A DNA stretch of 64,000 bases from Arthrobacter sp. zg-Y769 (GCF_020907405.1 NZ_JAJJOE010000004.1:484591-548590), one strand, 5' to 3'; positions 54,297 through 63,704 are shown, counted from the stretch's first letter. Notes: generated from the letters alone by a model not told the origin. Numbers and translations are program-made.

Positions 54297-55256
54297 TTAG
54301 CGCCTATCCAGCAGAACTGATTCCCGTTCCGGGCTCCAGGTCCGTGCGTACAATCCCATGGCCGCTTCCTCGCGCAGGCTCAGGCCCAGGCGGTTCAGCA
54401 GCATGTGCGCCTGGTAGACCGTCAGGTGTTGCGCACTGCGGCTCAACCGGGCCTTGTCCGCCCGATACAGGTAGGTGTCGATTCCCCGGAACCAGCGGCG
54501 CCGCCAGTTTTCGACGGCGGATTCCGCCGCCGTCGCTGCCATGAGCCGGTGGGTGGGCATGACCTTGGCACCAACCTGAACCGTCATGGCCTGGCGCACC
54601 CCCGCCGCCCGCGGACCAAAGCCTGCCGTGCAGCTGCGCAGATGGCTGTCCCAGTAATAGTCCCAGGAGAGGCGCCGCCGGTCCGGCCACGCGGACGCCC
54701 GCGGACCCTTCATCATGCTCCGGGCCGCATCAAACAGCAGGAGCGAGCCAAGTGCCCAGCGGTTCTGGACCTTGGGAAAACGTGCGGTGGCCCAGCTGGC
54801 GAGATCGGAGGAGAGCTCAAAGACCTCTTCTGCGAGGGAGAGCCCCTCCACGCCGCCGTATTTGGCGAGATCGGCCTCAATACGCGGGTCCTGCGGCTCA
54901 CTGCCGCCGGGGCTGAGCCGGTCTGTGGCAGGCTCGCTGAACTGCTGGGTGGTTTCCAGATGCCCTATGACACCGCTGGACTGGTCCTGCAGTGCCACCA
55001 ACAGCGACTGCAGCCGCTCCAGCGTGTTAGTAGGTGCCAGCACCCGGAGCTTTACGTGTGCCTGGGCCGGGTCCGAACACCGGGTGAAATACCAGCGCTG
55101 CGCGCCCAGGACCTGGGCCTGAGCCGCCAGCGGGGTAACCAGTTCTCCGACGATGCCGTCCGCTACATCGAAGCCCCCGGTATGAATGGAGAGCGACCAC
55201 CAAAGAGTGCCCGGTTGCGTCCGTGAGGCTGGTCGAACTACAGCTAGCTGGCTCAT
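54297..55256 (-). CDS. Stand-alone thiopeptide/LanB C-terminal-type biosynthesis protein
   Basis: A 319-residue protein made only of the domain that forms the C-terminal elimination part of LanB dehydratases and the thiopeptide-type bacteriocin family. Typical landmarks: N-terminal WWSLSIHTGGFDVAD and WYFTRCSDPAQAHVKLRVL (the W-x-F-x-R-x-x-DP-x-x-H-x-x-LR pattern), then EADLAKYGGVEGLSLAEEVF (ERYGG pattern), then FDAARSMM. In known systems this fold removes glutamate from modified Ser/Thr or makes the pyridine ring of thiopeptides. Here no LanB N-terminal part, YcaO, or clear precursor lies nearby. Ribosome site AGGGGAAG. Confidence 0.8.
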   Translation of the reverse strand: MSQLAVVRPASRTQPGTLWWSLSIHTGGFDVADGIVGELVTPLAAQAQVLGAQRWYFTRCSDPAQAHVKLRVLAPTNTLERLQSLLVALQDQSSGVIGHLETTQQFSEPATDRLSPGGSEPQDPRIEADLAKYGGVEGLSLAEEVFELSSDLASWATARFPKVQNRWALGSLLLFDAARSMMKGPRASAWPDRRRLSWDYYWDSHLRSCTAGFGPRAAGVRQAMTVQVGAKVMPTHRLMAATAAESAVENWRRRWFRGIDTYLYRADKARLSRSAQHLTVYQAHMLLNRLGLSLREEAAMGLYARTWSPERESVLLDRR

Positions 55257-55616
55257 TTGCGTCTTCCCCTCGGGGTGGTGCGGTTACCGCCGCTGGGCGG
55301 CCTTGCATTGTAGTTACGCGTCTTTGGCCCTCTCGGGGCCTTCGGTTAGAACCAATCCCAGCTCTTCATGATCGCTATCCCCCTTGGGTCTTGGGCTGTT
55401 GCTCAGCCGGCGCCTTGATTTGACTCCGAAAGCTTCCCCCGCCGCCGCACGGCCTGTAAATACCCTCCGGTGCCCGGTTCCTGACATGTCCGGAAATGGA
55501 CCTTGATGGTTCCCCATCCACCCGGCGGGAGCTGTGCAGCTCGCCGTGTCCTCCGGACTTCCGGTGAAACAGCTCCACCCCGCCCTCGTTGGCATTAACC
55601 GGCCATGTCCACCATT
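55257..55616. other. Leader region upstream of the thiopeptide-domain gene
   Basis: About 360 bp without a supported gene separate the enzyme from the regulatory dyad. Minus-strand frames of 112 and 81 codons exist but have no ribosome sites; a short frame MKSWDWF (about 55349-55372) and hairpins GGCCC-cgaga-GGGCC and GCCGCC-cagc-GGCGG follow it, which could form an attenuating leader. Confidence 0.4.
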
Positions 55617-55648
55617 CCAAAGTGTGTTGCCGTCATAAAACACTTTGG
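55617..55648. promoter_or_regulatory. 9-bp inverted repeat upstream of the LuxR regulator
   Basis: CCAAAGTGT (55617-55625) and ACACTTTGG (55640-55648) are perfect complements with a 14-bp spacer, so centres lie 23 bp apart (about two helix turns). It stands between the thiopeptide-domain gene and the divergent HTH-LuxR gene, the position of an operator for both. Confidence 0.6.
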
Positions 55649-55727
55649 TCACAGGCGGACCGGAAACGCGGCTTGCTGGGTAGGGTGTCTGTGGGGGCTC
55701 CAGCTGACGCTTTTGAAAGGATTCGCC

Positions 55728-56696
55728 GTGCTGTCTCAGGTTTCGCTCGACGTCTACCGCTTTGCCGTGAGCCGTCCGGGGTGGACGGCACAGGAGGCTT
55801 CCGAAGCCCTGGGGTACACCAGCCGGGTGATTGACGCGGCGATAACCGAACTGACCGGACGCTGCCTGCTGCTGAAGCAGGACGCCGACTGCCCGAGCTT
55901 CACAGCAGTCTCCCCCGACGTGGCCCTGGCCGAACTGGTTGATCCGGACGAGCGGGCACTACTGGAACTGCGCGGACGGATCAACGCCCGACGGCGGGAG
56001 ATGGCCGCGTTGACGCCCGCCTATGTCGAGGCACGTAAGCGCCTGGCCGCCGATTCCTCGGTGGAGGTGGTCGAGGACCAGGAACAGGTCCAGCGGGTGT
56101 TGATCGAATATGGGCGCAGCGCCACCGACCGGGTCCTGATCGCCCGTCCCGGGCAGGGCGCCAATGCCGACATCCATGAGGAAAGCGTGCAGAAGGACCT
56201 GGACCTCCTGCGCAGCGGTGTCCGGAGGCAGACCCTCTACCAGGCAAGCACAAGGGACCATGTGCCCACCCGCAAGGCGGTGGAAATTATTACGGAAGCC
56301 GGCGGGCAGTTCCGCACCCTGCCCTACATGCCGCTGCGGACCCTCATTTTCGATGAAAAAGTCGCCGTGGTTGCCCGCGATCTGCATCCCGGCGACGTTG
56401 CGGGGCTTGTGGTCCGGGATCCCAACCTCATCCGCATTTTCGGGTTGCTCTTCGATTTTGCGTGGGGCCTGGCGGAGCCGTTCCTGACCGATAATCCCGG
56501 CAGGGAGGAGCTCACCAGCACACAGCGGTCGGTGCTCACGGCACTGGCATCCGGCTATTCGGACGAGGCCATTGCCCGACGCGTGGGAATCAGCGTCCGC
56601 ACGTGCCGCCGCCACATTGCCTGGATGTTGGAGGAGCTGGGCGCCGAGAGCCGGTTCCAGGCCGGGATCAAGGCTCATAAGGCCGGCTGGATCTAG
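55728..56696 (+). CDS. HTH regulator with central PLD-like and C-terminal LuxR domain
   Basis: A 322-residue regulator read from the GTG at 55728, with AAAGGA six bases upstream; the frame before it covers the dyad and is not likely coding. N-terminal winged helix (GWTAQEASEALGYTSRVIDA), a phospholipase-D-like or TrmB-type middle (LYQASTRDHVPTRKAVEIIT and LRTLIFDEKVAVVARD), and a C-terminal LuxR DNA-binding domain (LTALASGYSDEAIARRVGIS, then VRTCRRHIAWMLEELG). Such regulators often adjoin RiPP or other specialised metabolite genes in actinobacteria. It is divergent from the thiopeptide-domain gene. Confidence 0.8.
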   Translation: MLSQVSLDVYRFAVSRPGWTAQEASEALGYTSRVIDAAITELTGRCLLLKQDADCPSFTAVSPDVALAELVDPDERALLELRGRINARRREMAALTPAYVEARKRLAADSSVEVVEDQEQVQRVLIEYGRSATDRVLIARPGQGANADIHEESVQKDLDLLRSGVRRQTLYQASTRDHVPTRKAVEIITEAGGQFRTLPYMPLRTLIFDEKVAVVARDLHPGDVAGLVVRDPNLIRIFGLLFDFAWGLAEPFLTDNPGREELTSTQRSVLTALASGYSDEAIARRVGISVRTCRRHIAWMLEELGAESRFQAGIKAHKAGWI

Positions 56697-56790
56697 GACA
56701 CACGCGCCACAGTCCGGCGAGCGTGCAAGGTGCGGCACCTGTACTAAACAGCCGTTGCCTGGAGGTCAACAAGCGGGGTTAGCATGGGGC

Positions 56791-58086
56791 ATGACCCGCG
56801 AGGAATTCTCCGATGCCGTAGAACTACCCGTTGACACCATGTCCGCCCTGGAGCGGGCGGCCGGTTCGCATCGCCACGAGGTGCTGTTCTCCAACCGTGC
56901 CTTCCACATTAAGCAGTCCGCGGTGCGGGACGTCTTCGACGTTTCCATCCGCCCCGGCCTGATTTCGCTCGCGGGCGGGAGCCCTTACCTGCGTTCCCTC
57001 CCCTTGGAAGAGCTTGGCAGGACCGCCCAGCGGATCATCGCCGAGCACGGACTCGAGGCCCTGCAGTACGGCGGCGGACAGGGCATGGAAGAGCTGCGCA
57101 GGCAGGTCTGCGAGGTCATGGCGGCGGAGGGGATCCTCGACGCCGATCCGGCCGACATCGTTATCACCACCGGCTCGCAGTCCGCCCAGGACGTTGCGGC
57201 CAAGGTCTTCTGCGACCCCGGCGATGTCATCCTCTGCGAAGATCCCACCTATGTAGGGGCGTTGAACGCCTTTGAGGCCTATGAGGTGGACGTCCGCACC
57301 GTGCCGATGGACGACGGCGGCCTGGTGCCGGAGGCGCTCGAGCGGCGGATCCGCGACGTGCGCGCCGAAGGCAGGACCATCAAGCTGCTCTATACGATCC
57401 CGAGTTTCAACAACCCCAGCGGTGCCACCCTGACCGCCGACCGCAGGCAGGCCGTCGTGGACATCTGCCGGCGGAACAACATCCTGATCCTTGAGGACAA
57501 TCCGTACGGTCTTCTCCGGTTCGACGGCGAGCCGCTGGCTCCGATGCGCGCGGGAAACCCCCAGGACGTGCTGTATCTGGGCTCGTTCTCCAAGATTTTC
57601 GCCCCCGGTGTCCGGCTCGGCTGGGCCCTGGTTCCCCGCCACCTCTACCGGCGTTTCTACCTCGCCTGCGAGGCTGTGGTCCTCTGCCCCTCGCCCCTCA
57701 CCCAGATGCTGGTCTCTGCCTACCTGCGCGAGTACGACTGGATGGGCCACGTGCGCAGTTCCCGCAGCCTCTATGCCGACCGTTGTTCCTCGATGCTGGC
57801 CGCCCTGGCGGACCGGATGCCCGAGGGAATCACGTGGACCCGGCCGGACGGCGGGTTCTTCATCTGGGTGACGCTGCCCGAGGGCGTGGACACCTATCCC
57901 CTGCTCTACGAAGCAATCGACGCCGGCACGGTCTTCATTCCGGGCGCGGCCTTTACGCCCGGCGAGGGCCCTTCCAACAAGCTGCGCCTGGCCTTCAGCG
58001 CTGTTTCCCCCGAGGACATTGCCGAAGGTGTACGCCGTCTTGCGCCGATCCTGACGGCCGCCGTCAATGCCGCAAAGCTGCGGTGA
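56791..58086 (+). CDS. PLP-dependent aminotransferase (class I/II, 2-aminoadipate type)
   Basis: A 431-residue fold-type I aminotransferase read from the ATG at 56791 (MTREEFSDAVELPVDT); the frame before it is the regulator's tail. The PLP lysine lies in LYLGSFSKIFAPGVRLGW, with TTGSQSAQDVAAKVFCDPGD for phosphate binding and FNNPSGATLTADRRQAV for the Asp/Tyr area. The family includes LysN, kynurenine and aromatic aminotransferases and the catalytic half of MocR. It lies beside a 2-oxoacid dehydrogenase operon and could feed it oxoacids. Confidence 0.85.
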   Translation: MTREEFSDAVELPVDTMSALERAAGSHRHEVLFSNRAFHIKQSAVRDVFDVSIRPGLISLAGGSPYLRSLPLEELGRTAQRIIAEHGLEALQYGGGQGMEELRRQVCEVMAAEGILDADPADIVITTGSQSAQDVAAKVFCDPGDVILCEDPTYVGALNAFEAYEVDVRTVPMDDGGLVPEALERRIRDVRAEGRTIKLLYTIPSFNNPSGATLTADRRQAVVDICRRNNILILEDNPYGLLRFDGEPLAPMRAGNPQDVLYLGSFSKIFAPGVRLGWALVPRHLYRRFYLACEAVVLCPSPLTQMLVSAYLREYDWMGHVRSSRSLYADRCSSMLAALADRMPEGITWTRPDGGFFIWVTLPEGVDTYPLLYEAIDAGTVFIPGAAFTPGEGPSNKLRLAFSAVSPEDIAEGVRRLAPILTAAVNAAKLR

Positions 58087-58114
58087 GGACCGCAGCAGAG
58101 CTGCCGGCCGGCCC

Positions 58115-59653
58115 TCAGTCCAGCAGCAGTGCCGGCTCTTCCAGGATTGAGGCGACGTCGGCCATGAACCGGGCCGACAGGTCGCCGTCGACTACGCGGT
58201 GATCAAAGGAGCCGCCCAGGGTCGTGATCCAGCGCGGCACCACCTCGCCGTCAACCACCCAGGGCTTCTGCTTGATGGTTCCAAACGCCACGATGGCCAC
58301 TTCGCCCGGGTTGATGATCGGGGTGCCGGTGTCGATGCCCAGCGAACCGATGTTGGTGACCGTCAGCGTTCCGCCGCGCATATCCGCCGGCGGTGTCCTG
58401 CCCTCCCGGGCCGTTGACGCCAGGTTGTTGAGCGCGACGGCCAGCTCCTTCAGCGAAAGCTCCTGCGCATCCTTGATGTTCGGCACCATCAGCCCGCGCG
58501 GGGTGGCTGCTGCAATACCGAGGTTCATGAAATGCTTCACCAGGATCTCGTCGCCGGCCCAGGTGGCGTTGACTGACGGGTTCCGTGCGGCAGCCCAGAT
58601 AACGGCTTTCGCCAGGATCAGCAGCGGTGAAACCCTGATGCCCTCGAAATCCTTCGAGGTCTTCAGCCGCTTCACGAACTCCATGGTCCGGGAAGCATCC
58701 ACGTCCACGAAGATGCTGACGTGGGGCGCGCTGAAGGCACTTTCGACCATGGCCTTTGCGGTGGCGCGGCGCACTCCCCTGACTGGGATCCGTTCAATCC
58801 GCGAATCCTCGGCGCCTGCACCTGCACCCGGCGTCCAGAACCCGCCGGCCGACTCGCGCTCTGCCTCACGCTGGGCCTGGTAGCTGATCAGGTCCTGCTT
58901 GGTCACCTCGCCGCTGGCGCCGGTGGCCGTGACGTCCGCCAGGTTGATCCCCAGGTCCTTGGCGGCCTTCCGGACCGGCGGCTTGGCCAGCACGCGCTGG
59001 ATCAGCCGGTTGACCCGGTCCTGCACTGCTGCGGTGCCCGACGACGCCGGGGCGGGAGCGGTCGGCTTGGGTTCGGCTGACCGGGCAGGAGTTGGTGCTG
59101 CTGCGGGAGCCGGTTCTGCTGCGGGAGCCGGTTCAGGGGCGGCGGCGGGAGCCGGAGCAGCCGGGTCGGCGGCGGGAGCCGGAGCGGCCGGGGCTCCGGA
59201 GCCTGCAGTGCCTGATGCAGCGGCATCGGACGCTGCTGGACGCCGCAGGCGACGACGCACGGCGTCGGGCTTGGGACCGGTGCCCGTCAGGGAAGCAGTG
59301 GGAGCTTCTGCTTCCGGAGCGGGTGTCGGCGCTTCTTCCGCCGCAGGGACCGTTTCCGGTGCCCCGGCCGCGGAGGTGCCTGCCGGCGTCGTCGGCTTCT
59401 GCCCGGCGCCGCCGTCAACCGTCACGCTGATGATGGGCGTGCCGACATCGACCGTTTCGCCTTCCGCAACCATGAGGGAAGAGACCGTGCCGGCGAATGG
59501 CGAGGGAAGCTCCACCAGGGACTTCGCGGTTTCGATTTCCACGATGACGTCGTTGACGGCAACCGTGTCGCCCGGGGAGACCTTCCACTGCACGATATCG
59601 GCTTCGGTCAGGCCTTCGCCCACGTCCGGCAGGCGAAATGTCTTTTCAGTCAT
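58115..59653 (-). CDS. 2-oxoacid dehydrogenase complex E2 (dihydrolipoamide acyltransferase)
   Basis: A 512-residue E2. Lipoyl domain at 1-80 with Lys44 in [12 protein letters not shown], then an about 110-residue Ala/Pro-rich linker ([19 protein letters not shown] and on), a peripheral-subunit binding domain ([20 protein letters not shown]) and the catalytic domain ending with [10 protein letters not shown] single lipoyl domain and the branched-chain type E1 genes suggest a branched-chain oxoacid complex. Start ATG at 59653. No E3 gene in this operon. Confidence 0.9.
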   Translation of the reverse strand: MTEKTFRLPDVGEGLTEADIVQWKVSPGDTVAVNDVIVEIETAKSLVELPSPFAGTVSSLMVAEGETVDVGTPIISVTVDGGAGQKPTTPAGTSAAGAPETVPAAEEAPTPAPEAEAPTASLTGTGPKPDAVRRRLRRPAASDAAASGTAGSGAPAAPAPAADPAAPAPAAAPEPAPAAEPAPAAAPTPARSAEPKPTAPAPASSGTAAVQDRVNRLIQRVLAKPPVRKAAKDLGINLADVTATGASGEVTKQDLISYQAQREAERESAGGFWTPGAGAGAEDSRIERIPVRGVRRATAKAMVESAFSAPHVSIFVDVDASRTMEFVKRLKTSKDFEGIRVSPLLILAKAVIWAAARNPSVNATWAGDEILVKHFMNLGIAAATPRGLMVPNIKDAQELSLKELAVALNNLASTAREGRTPPADMRGGTLTVTNIGSLGIDTGTPIINPGEVAIVAFGTIKQKPWVVDGEVVPRWITTLGGSFDHRVVDGDLSARFMADVASILEEPALLLD

Positions 59654-59699
59654 GGCAACTCGTTCTTGATCATTGGCAGTGGGCGGGCGGACAGGCTGG

Positions 59700-60677
59700 T
59701 CAGTAGGCGAAGGAGCGGTCCAGCGCTTCAAGCAGGCGGTCGATATCCGGCAGGTAATGCTCCTCGACCTTCGCTACCGGATACGGCATGTGGAATCCGC
59801 CGACGCGAAGCACCGGTGCTTCCAGCGACAGGAAGGCGCGTTCGGCCACCCGTGCGGCAATTTCGCCGCCGATCCCGCCGAAGGTCGGTGCCTCGTGAGT
59901 GACGATCAGCCGGCCGGTTTTGCGGACGGATTCGGTCACAGTGTCGAAGTCGATCGGCGAAATGGACCGCAGGTCCACCACCTCCACTGACCGTCCGTCT
60001 TCCTCTGCTGCCGCGGCGGCTGCCAGGGCAACGGGTACCAGCGGACCGTAGGCCACGATGGTTGCGTCGGTTCCCTCGCGGACAATATGGGCGGAGAACG
60101 GATCCGACGTCGGCGCGGCGGTGTCGACGTCGCCCTTGAGCCAGTAGCGGCGCTTGGGTTCGAAGACGATAACCGGGTCCTTGCAGGCCACGGCCTGCTG
60201 GATCATCCAATAAGCGTCCTGGGGGTTCGACGGCGTGATGATGCGCAGTCCTGCAGTGTGGGCAAAGAGCGCTTCGGGTGATTCCGAGTGGTGCTCGATG
60301 GAGCCGATGCCGCCGCCATACGGGATCCGGATGACCACGGGTGCGCTGAGCGCGCCCTCGCTGCGGGAGTGCATCTTGGCCAGCTGGGTGGTGATCTGGT
60401 TGAAGCCCGGGAAAACGAACCCATCGAACTGGATTTCACACACGGGCAGGTAGCCGCGCAGGGCCAAACCGATGGCGGTACCGATGATTCCGGATTCGGC
60501 CAGGGGCGTATCCATGACGCGGTCTGCGCCGAAGTCGGCTTTCAGGCCTTCCGTCACCCGGTAGACGCCGCCGAGGGAACCAATATCCTCCCCCATAAGC
60601 AGGGAGTTCGGGTGGGATTCGAGGGCTGCGCGCAGACCGGCGTTGATGGCCTTGGCCATGGTCATGGTGGTGCTCAT
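59700..60677 (-). CDS. 2-oxoacid dehydrogenase E1 component, beta subunit
   Basis: A 325-residue thiamine-diphosphate subunit. It has [20 protein letters not shown] and [20 protein letters not shown] near the start, the conserved [20 protein letters not shown], and [15 protein letters not shown], with [18 protein letters not shown] near the end. It overlaps the alpha gene by four bases (ATGA), so the two chains are made in equal amounts. Confidence 0.92.
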   Translation of the reverse strand: MSTTMTMAKAINAGLRAALESHPNSLLMGEDIGSLGGVYRVTEGLKADFGADRVMDTPLAESGIIGTAIGLALRGYLPVCEIQFDGFVFPGFNQITTQLAKMHSRSEGALSAPVVIRIPYGGGIGSIEHHSESPEALFAHTAGLRIITPSNPQDAYWMIQQAVACKDPVIVFEPKRRYWLKGDVDTAAPTSDPFSAHIVREGTDATIVAYGPLVPVALAAAAAAEEDGRSVEVVDLRSISPIDFDTVTESVRKTGRLIVTHEAPTFGGIGGEIAARVAERAFLSLEAPVLRVGGFHMPYPVAKVEEHYLPDIDRLLEALDRSFAY

Positions 60678-61963
60678 GCGTTGTGCTCCCGGACGGCGGG
60701 GGTGGACGTGGCGGAGTCGGTTGAAGTTGCGGCAGTCCCGCCTGCGCTGCCGGCAGCAGCGTCGGCGTGGGCGTCGGCGTCGGAGTGCGTGTCGGCGTCG
60801 GCGAACCCTGCTTCGTACCGGCGGTGGGTCTCCAGCTCTTCGCGGATCAGCGGATGGGCCTCCGCGTACACGTCGGCAAAGGCGTCCTCAAAGCCCGGGG
60901 CCTCCATTTGCTGCACATCATCGCGGAGCCGGACTGCCATGTGGCGGCCTTCCTCGTGCAGCTCCTCAAAGAACGCGTCGTCGGCCAGCCCCTGGGTACG
61001 CAGGTACTTTTCCATCCGAAGCAGCGGGTCCCGGTCCAGCCAGGCTTCCTCGTCAGCACTCAGGCGGTATTTGGTGGGGTCGTCCGCCGTCGTATGTGCG
61101 CTCATCCGGTAGGTGAAGGCCTCGATGAGTACCGGCCCTCCGCCCGAGCGGGCGTGCTCCAGCGCCCACCGCGTGACCGCATGGACCGCTAGGACGTCGT
61201 TCCCGTCAACCCGGATGCCGGGGAATCCGTAGCCCTGTGCCCGGTTCGCCAGGGGGATCCTGGACTGGACTTCGGTGGGGACGGAAATGGCCCAGTGGTT
61301 GTTCTGGCAGAAGAAGACCACCGGTGCGTTGTAGGACGCGGCGAAGACCATGCCTTCATGCACGTCGCCTTCGGAGCTCGCGCCGTCGCCGAAGTACGCC
61401 ACAGTGGCGGCTTCGGGCAGTTTTGGATCCACCAGCCGGTCGCGGGCCATCCCCATGGCATAGCCGACGGCGTGTGGCACCTGGGCCGCCAGCACCAGCG
61501 TGTAGAGATGGAAGTTGACTTCGCGCGGGTCCCAGCCACCGTGGGAGATGCCGCGGAAGCGCCGAAGCAGGTGGGCAAGTTCCAGCCCGCGGGTGTAGGC
61601 GACGCCGTGCTCGCGGTAGGTGGGGAACGCGTAGTCCTGCGGCAGGAGGGCCCGGCCGGAACCGATCTGCGCGCCCTCCTGGCCGGTGAGTGGAACCCAC
61701 ATGACCAGTTCGCCCTGCCGCTGCAGCGCAGTGGCCTCCTCGTCGAACCGGCGGACCAGGAACATGTCCCGGTAGAACCCGCGGAGTTCGTCGGGAGTCA
61801 GCCCCTGGACATAGCTGCTGAAAGTGTCGTCCTGCAGGAGCTCACCATCGATGGTGAGCAGTTGGACCATGTCCGGGACAGGGTTTTCCTCCGGAGCACC
61901 CATGAGGGATTGCTCAAGTCCGGCCGAGTCGAACTCACTGGCCGGCAAGTGTCCTAAGTCCAT
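60674..61963 (-). CDS. 2-oxoacid dehydrogenase E1 component, alpha subunit
   Basis: A 429-residue subunit read from the ATG at 61963 (MDLGHLPASEFDSAG), with AAGGAG upstream. The thiamine-diphosphate motif is YFGDGASSEGDVHEGMVFAA to NNHWAIS, with the conserved TYREHGVAYTRG and TYRMSAHTTADDPTKY. The first 60 residues and the last 40 (Asp/Ala/Thr-rich, THSDADAHADAAAGSAGG) are unusual extensions. The closest known type is the branched-chain BkdA/BCKDH group; a pyruvate-type complex cannot be excluded. Confidence 0.9.
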   Translation of the reverse strand: MDLGHLPASEFDSAGLEQSLMGAPEENPVPDMVQLLTIDGELLQDDTFSSYVQGLTPDELRGFYRDMFLVRRFDEEATALQRQGELVMWVPLTGQEGAQIGSGRALLPQDYAFPTYREHGVAYTRGLELAHLLRRFRGISHGGWDPREVNFHLYTLVLAAQVPHAVGYAMGMARDRLVDPKLPEAATVAYFGDGASSEGDVHEGMVFAASYNAPVVFFCQNNHWAISVPTEVQSRIPLANRAQGYGFPGIRVDGNDVLAVHAVTRWALEHARSGGGPVLIEAFTYRMSAHTTADDPTKYRLSADEEAWLDRDPLLRMEKYLRTQGLADDAFFEELHEEGRHMAVRLRDDVQQMEAPGFEDAFADVYAEAHPLIREELETHRRYEAGFADADTHSDADAHADAAAGSAGGTAATSTDSATSTPAVREHNA

Positions 61964-62018
61964 GCCTTCTCCTTGCCTGGACAGCCGAAAGCCGCACCGC
62001 GCTGGAAATATACCTCGC

Positions 62019-62063
62019 CGGGAATACATTCCCGCTGTTGCATATAAGTGGAAGTTACCTTCC
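62019..62063. promoter_or_regulatory. Two inverted repeats upstream of the oxoacid dehydrogenase operon
   Basis: CGGGAATACATTCCCG (62019-62034, 7-2-7) and GGAAGTTACCTTCC (62050-62063, 5-4-5) are perfect dyads 31 bp apart, 55-100 bp upstream of the E1 alpha start. They may bind an operon regulator (Lrp or GntR type); TATATG and TATATT nearby could be -10 boxes. Confidence 0.45.
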
Positions 62064-62106
62064 AAAGCCTAACGACGGCGCGGCTTCGGACCCTACCTAA
62101 GACACG

Positions 62107-63246
62107 CTAGGAAACGCGGGGGGCTTTTGTATAAGTCGCACATAACGCCAGGAACCGCGTGTTTGCTTCTTCCTCGCCAATGGTCACTCTCACACCTTCA
62201 TTGCCGAAGGCCCTTACCGCCAGGGCCTGCTCCTCCGCCAGAGCTGCAAACTCGGGGGTGTTCTCTCCCAGACCCAGCCAGACAAAGTTGCCCTGAGCGG
62301 CCGGAACGAACCATCCCAGGGCCTCCAGCCCCTCCACTACCCGGGTCCGTTCAGCCACTAGTCGTTGTATTCTCTCCACAATTTCGTCGTGATGGCGCAG
62401 GGAGGTCACGGCTGCCTGTTCTGCGATTGTGGAAACGGCGAACGGGACGGCTGCCACCCGGAGGTGCCGGGTGATCGGAGCGTGCGAGACGGAGTAACCA
62501 ACGCGGAGTCCGGCCAGTCCCGCACCCTTGGAGAATGTCCTCAGCACCACCACATTCGGGTGGCTGCGGTACATATCGATGCCGTTGACGGCGTCGTCGT
62601 CCCGGACAAAATCCTCATACGCTTCATCGATGACCACAATGACGCTGGAGGGAACCCGTCGGAGGAAGTTCTCCACCTGTGCTGTCGTCAGTACCGGGCC
62701 GGTCGGGTTGTTGGGGGTGCACAGCAGGATCACTTTGGTCCGCTCAGTGATTGCTTCGGCCATGGCATCCAAGTTGTGCGTGCCGTCAGCGTTAAGCGGC
62801 ACCTGGACACTCTCGGCACCGGCCAGGCCCACACTGATGGGGTAGGCCTCGAAGGAACGCCAGGCGTAGATGACCTCATCCGTGGTGCCATCCGGGTTCT
62901 GTCCGGCAAAAGTGGCGAGCAGTTGGTTCAGCGCCCCCAGGCTTCCGCCGCCCGTGACGATGTCTTCTGCGGGGACATCCAGGAAGGCGGAGAGCTCGTT
63001 GCGCAGGGCGGTGGAGAGCGGATCCGGATAGCGGTTTACCGTTGCGGCAGCGTTTATCGCGTCCAGCACAGCGGGGAGCGGCGGGAACGGGTTCTCATTG
63101 GACGAGAGTTTGTAACTTTGAAGTCCTTCTACAACCACCGGCGGCTTGCCCGCGGCGTACTGGGGAAGCTTCCCAATTACGGGCCTGGGAGCCGTGCCGG
63201 GTGCGGGAACTTCAGCTGCGTCGGTGTCATTCTCGGTAGTGGTCAT
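62107..63246 (-). CDS. hisC: Histidinol-phosphate/aromatic aminotransferase
   Basis: A 379-residue fold-type I PLP enzyme of the HisC/Pat group. The N-terminal KLSSNENPFPPLP, the phosphate-binding TGGGSLGALNQLL, LLCTPNNPTGPVLT, DEAYEDFV and the PLP lysine in LRTFSKGAGLAGLRVGY are all present. It could be the second HisC or the aromatic aminotransferase Pat, which is common in actinobacteria. The gene is on its own, upstream of the oxoacid dehydrogenase operon on the same strand. Confidence 0.85.
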   Translation of the reverse strand: MTTTENDTDAAEVPAPGTAPRPVIGKLPQYAAGKPPVVVEGLQSYKLSSNENPFPPLPAVLDAINAAATVNRYPDPLSTALRNELSAFLDVPAEDIVTGGGSLGALNQLLATFAGQNPDGTTDEVIYAWRSFEAYPISVGLAGAESVQVPLNADGTHNLDAMAEAITERTKVILLCTPNNPTGPVLTTAQVENFLRRVPSSVIVVIDEAYEDFVRDDDAVNGIDMYRSHPNVVVLRTFSKGAGLAGLRVGYSVSHAPITRHLRVAAVPFAVSTIAEQAAVTSLRHHDEIVERIQRLVAERTRVVEGLEALGWFVPAAQGNFVWLGLGENTPEFAALAEEQALAVRAFGNEGVRVTIGEEEANTRFLALCATYTKAPRVS

Positions 63247-63287
63247 GGCGTTAACAGTAATGGTCCCTTTTCTGCCAGCATGGGGGC

Positions 63288-63701
63288 ATGTTCTCTCTGT
63301 TGCTGCGGATAGTCCTGAACGCCGTTGCCCTTTGGGTGGCCGGGTGGCTTTTGCCCGGCCTCACAGTGATCGCGCCCACCGGAAGCCTGAGTGGGGATCC
63401 GGTTATCGATACGGTGCTCGCGTACCTATTTGTCGGCCTGATTTTCGGCGTAGTCAACGCTCTCGTTCGGCCCATTGCCCAGGGCCTGACTTTGCCGTTG
63501 GCCATCCTGACGTTGGGGTTGTTCCGTGTGGTCATCAATGCCGCCATGCTCGAGCTCACCGCATGGCTCAGCAGCTACACCCCCATCCGTTTCGAGGTTG
63601 ATTCCTTCTTCTGGACCGCCATTCTGGGTGCCGTTGTCATCAGCCTTGTATCGCTGGTGCTGGACACGATCACCGGCAGCCGCCGCCGAAGCCGGCGCTA
63701 A
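63288..63701 (+). CDS. Phage-holin IV family (PF04020-like) membrane protein
   Basis: A 137-residue protein with four hydrophobic helices (IVLNAVALWVAGWLLPGLTV, TVLAYLFVGLIFGVVNALVR, LTLPLAILTLGLFRVVINAA, and the last WTAILGAVVISLVSLVL) and a basic end RRRSRR. Members of this family are widespread single genes, often called holin-like though not phage-borne. Function unknown. Confidence 0.75.
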   Translation: MFSLLLRIVLNAVALWVAGWLLPGLTVIAPTGSLSGDPVIDTVLAYLFVGLIFGVVNALVRPIAQGLTLPLAILTLGLFRVVINAAMLELTAWLSSYTPIRFEVDSFFWTAILGAVVISLVSLVLDTITGSRRRSRR

Positions 63702-63704
63702 CCG

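Noticed and set aside
55314..55652. 112-codon minus-strand frame upstream of the thiopeptide-domain gene, considered as a RiPP precursor
   Set aside because: No ribosome site, runs across the regulatory dyad, no leader/core character; the overlapping 81-codon frame is equally possible. Left as noncoding leader.
63288..63701. Reading the holin-like gene with the HNH fragment as a phage remnant
   Set aside because: Both are common single chromosomal genes in actinobacteria and no other phage gene is present.
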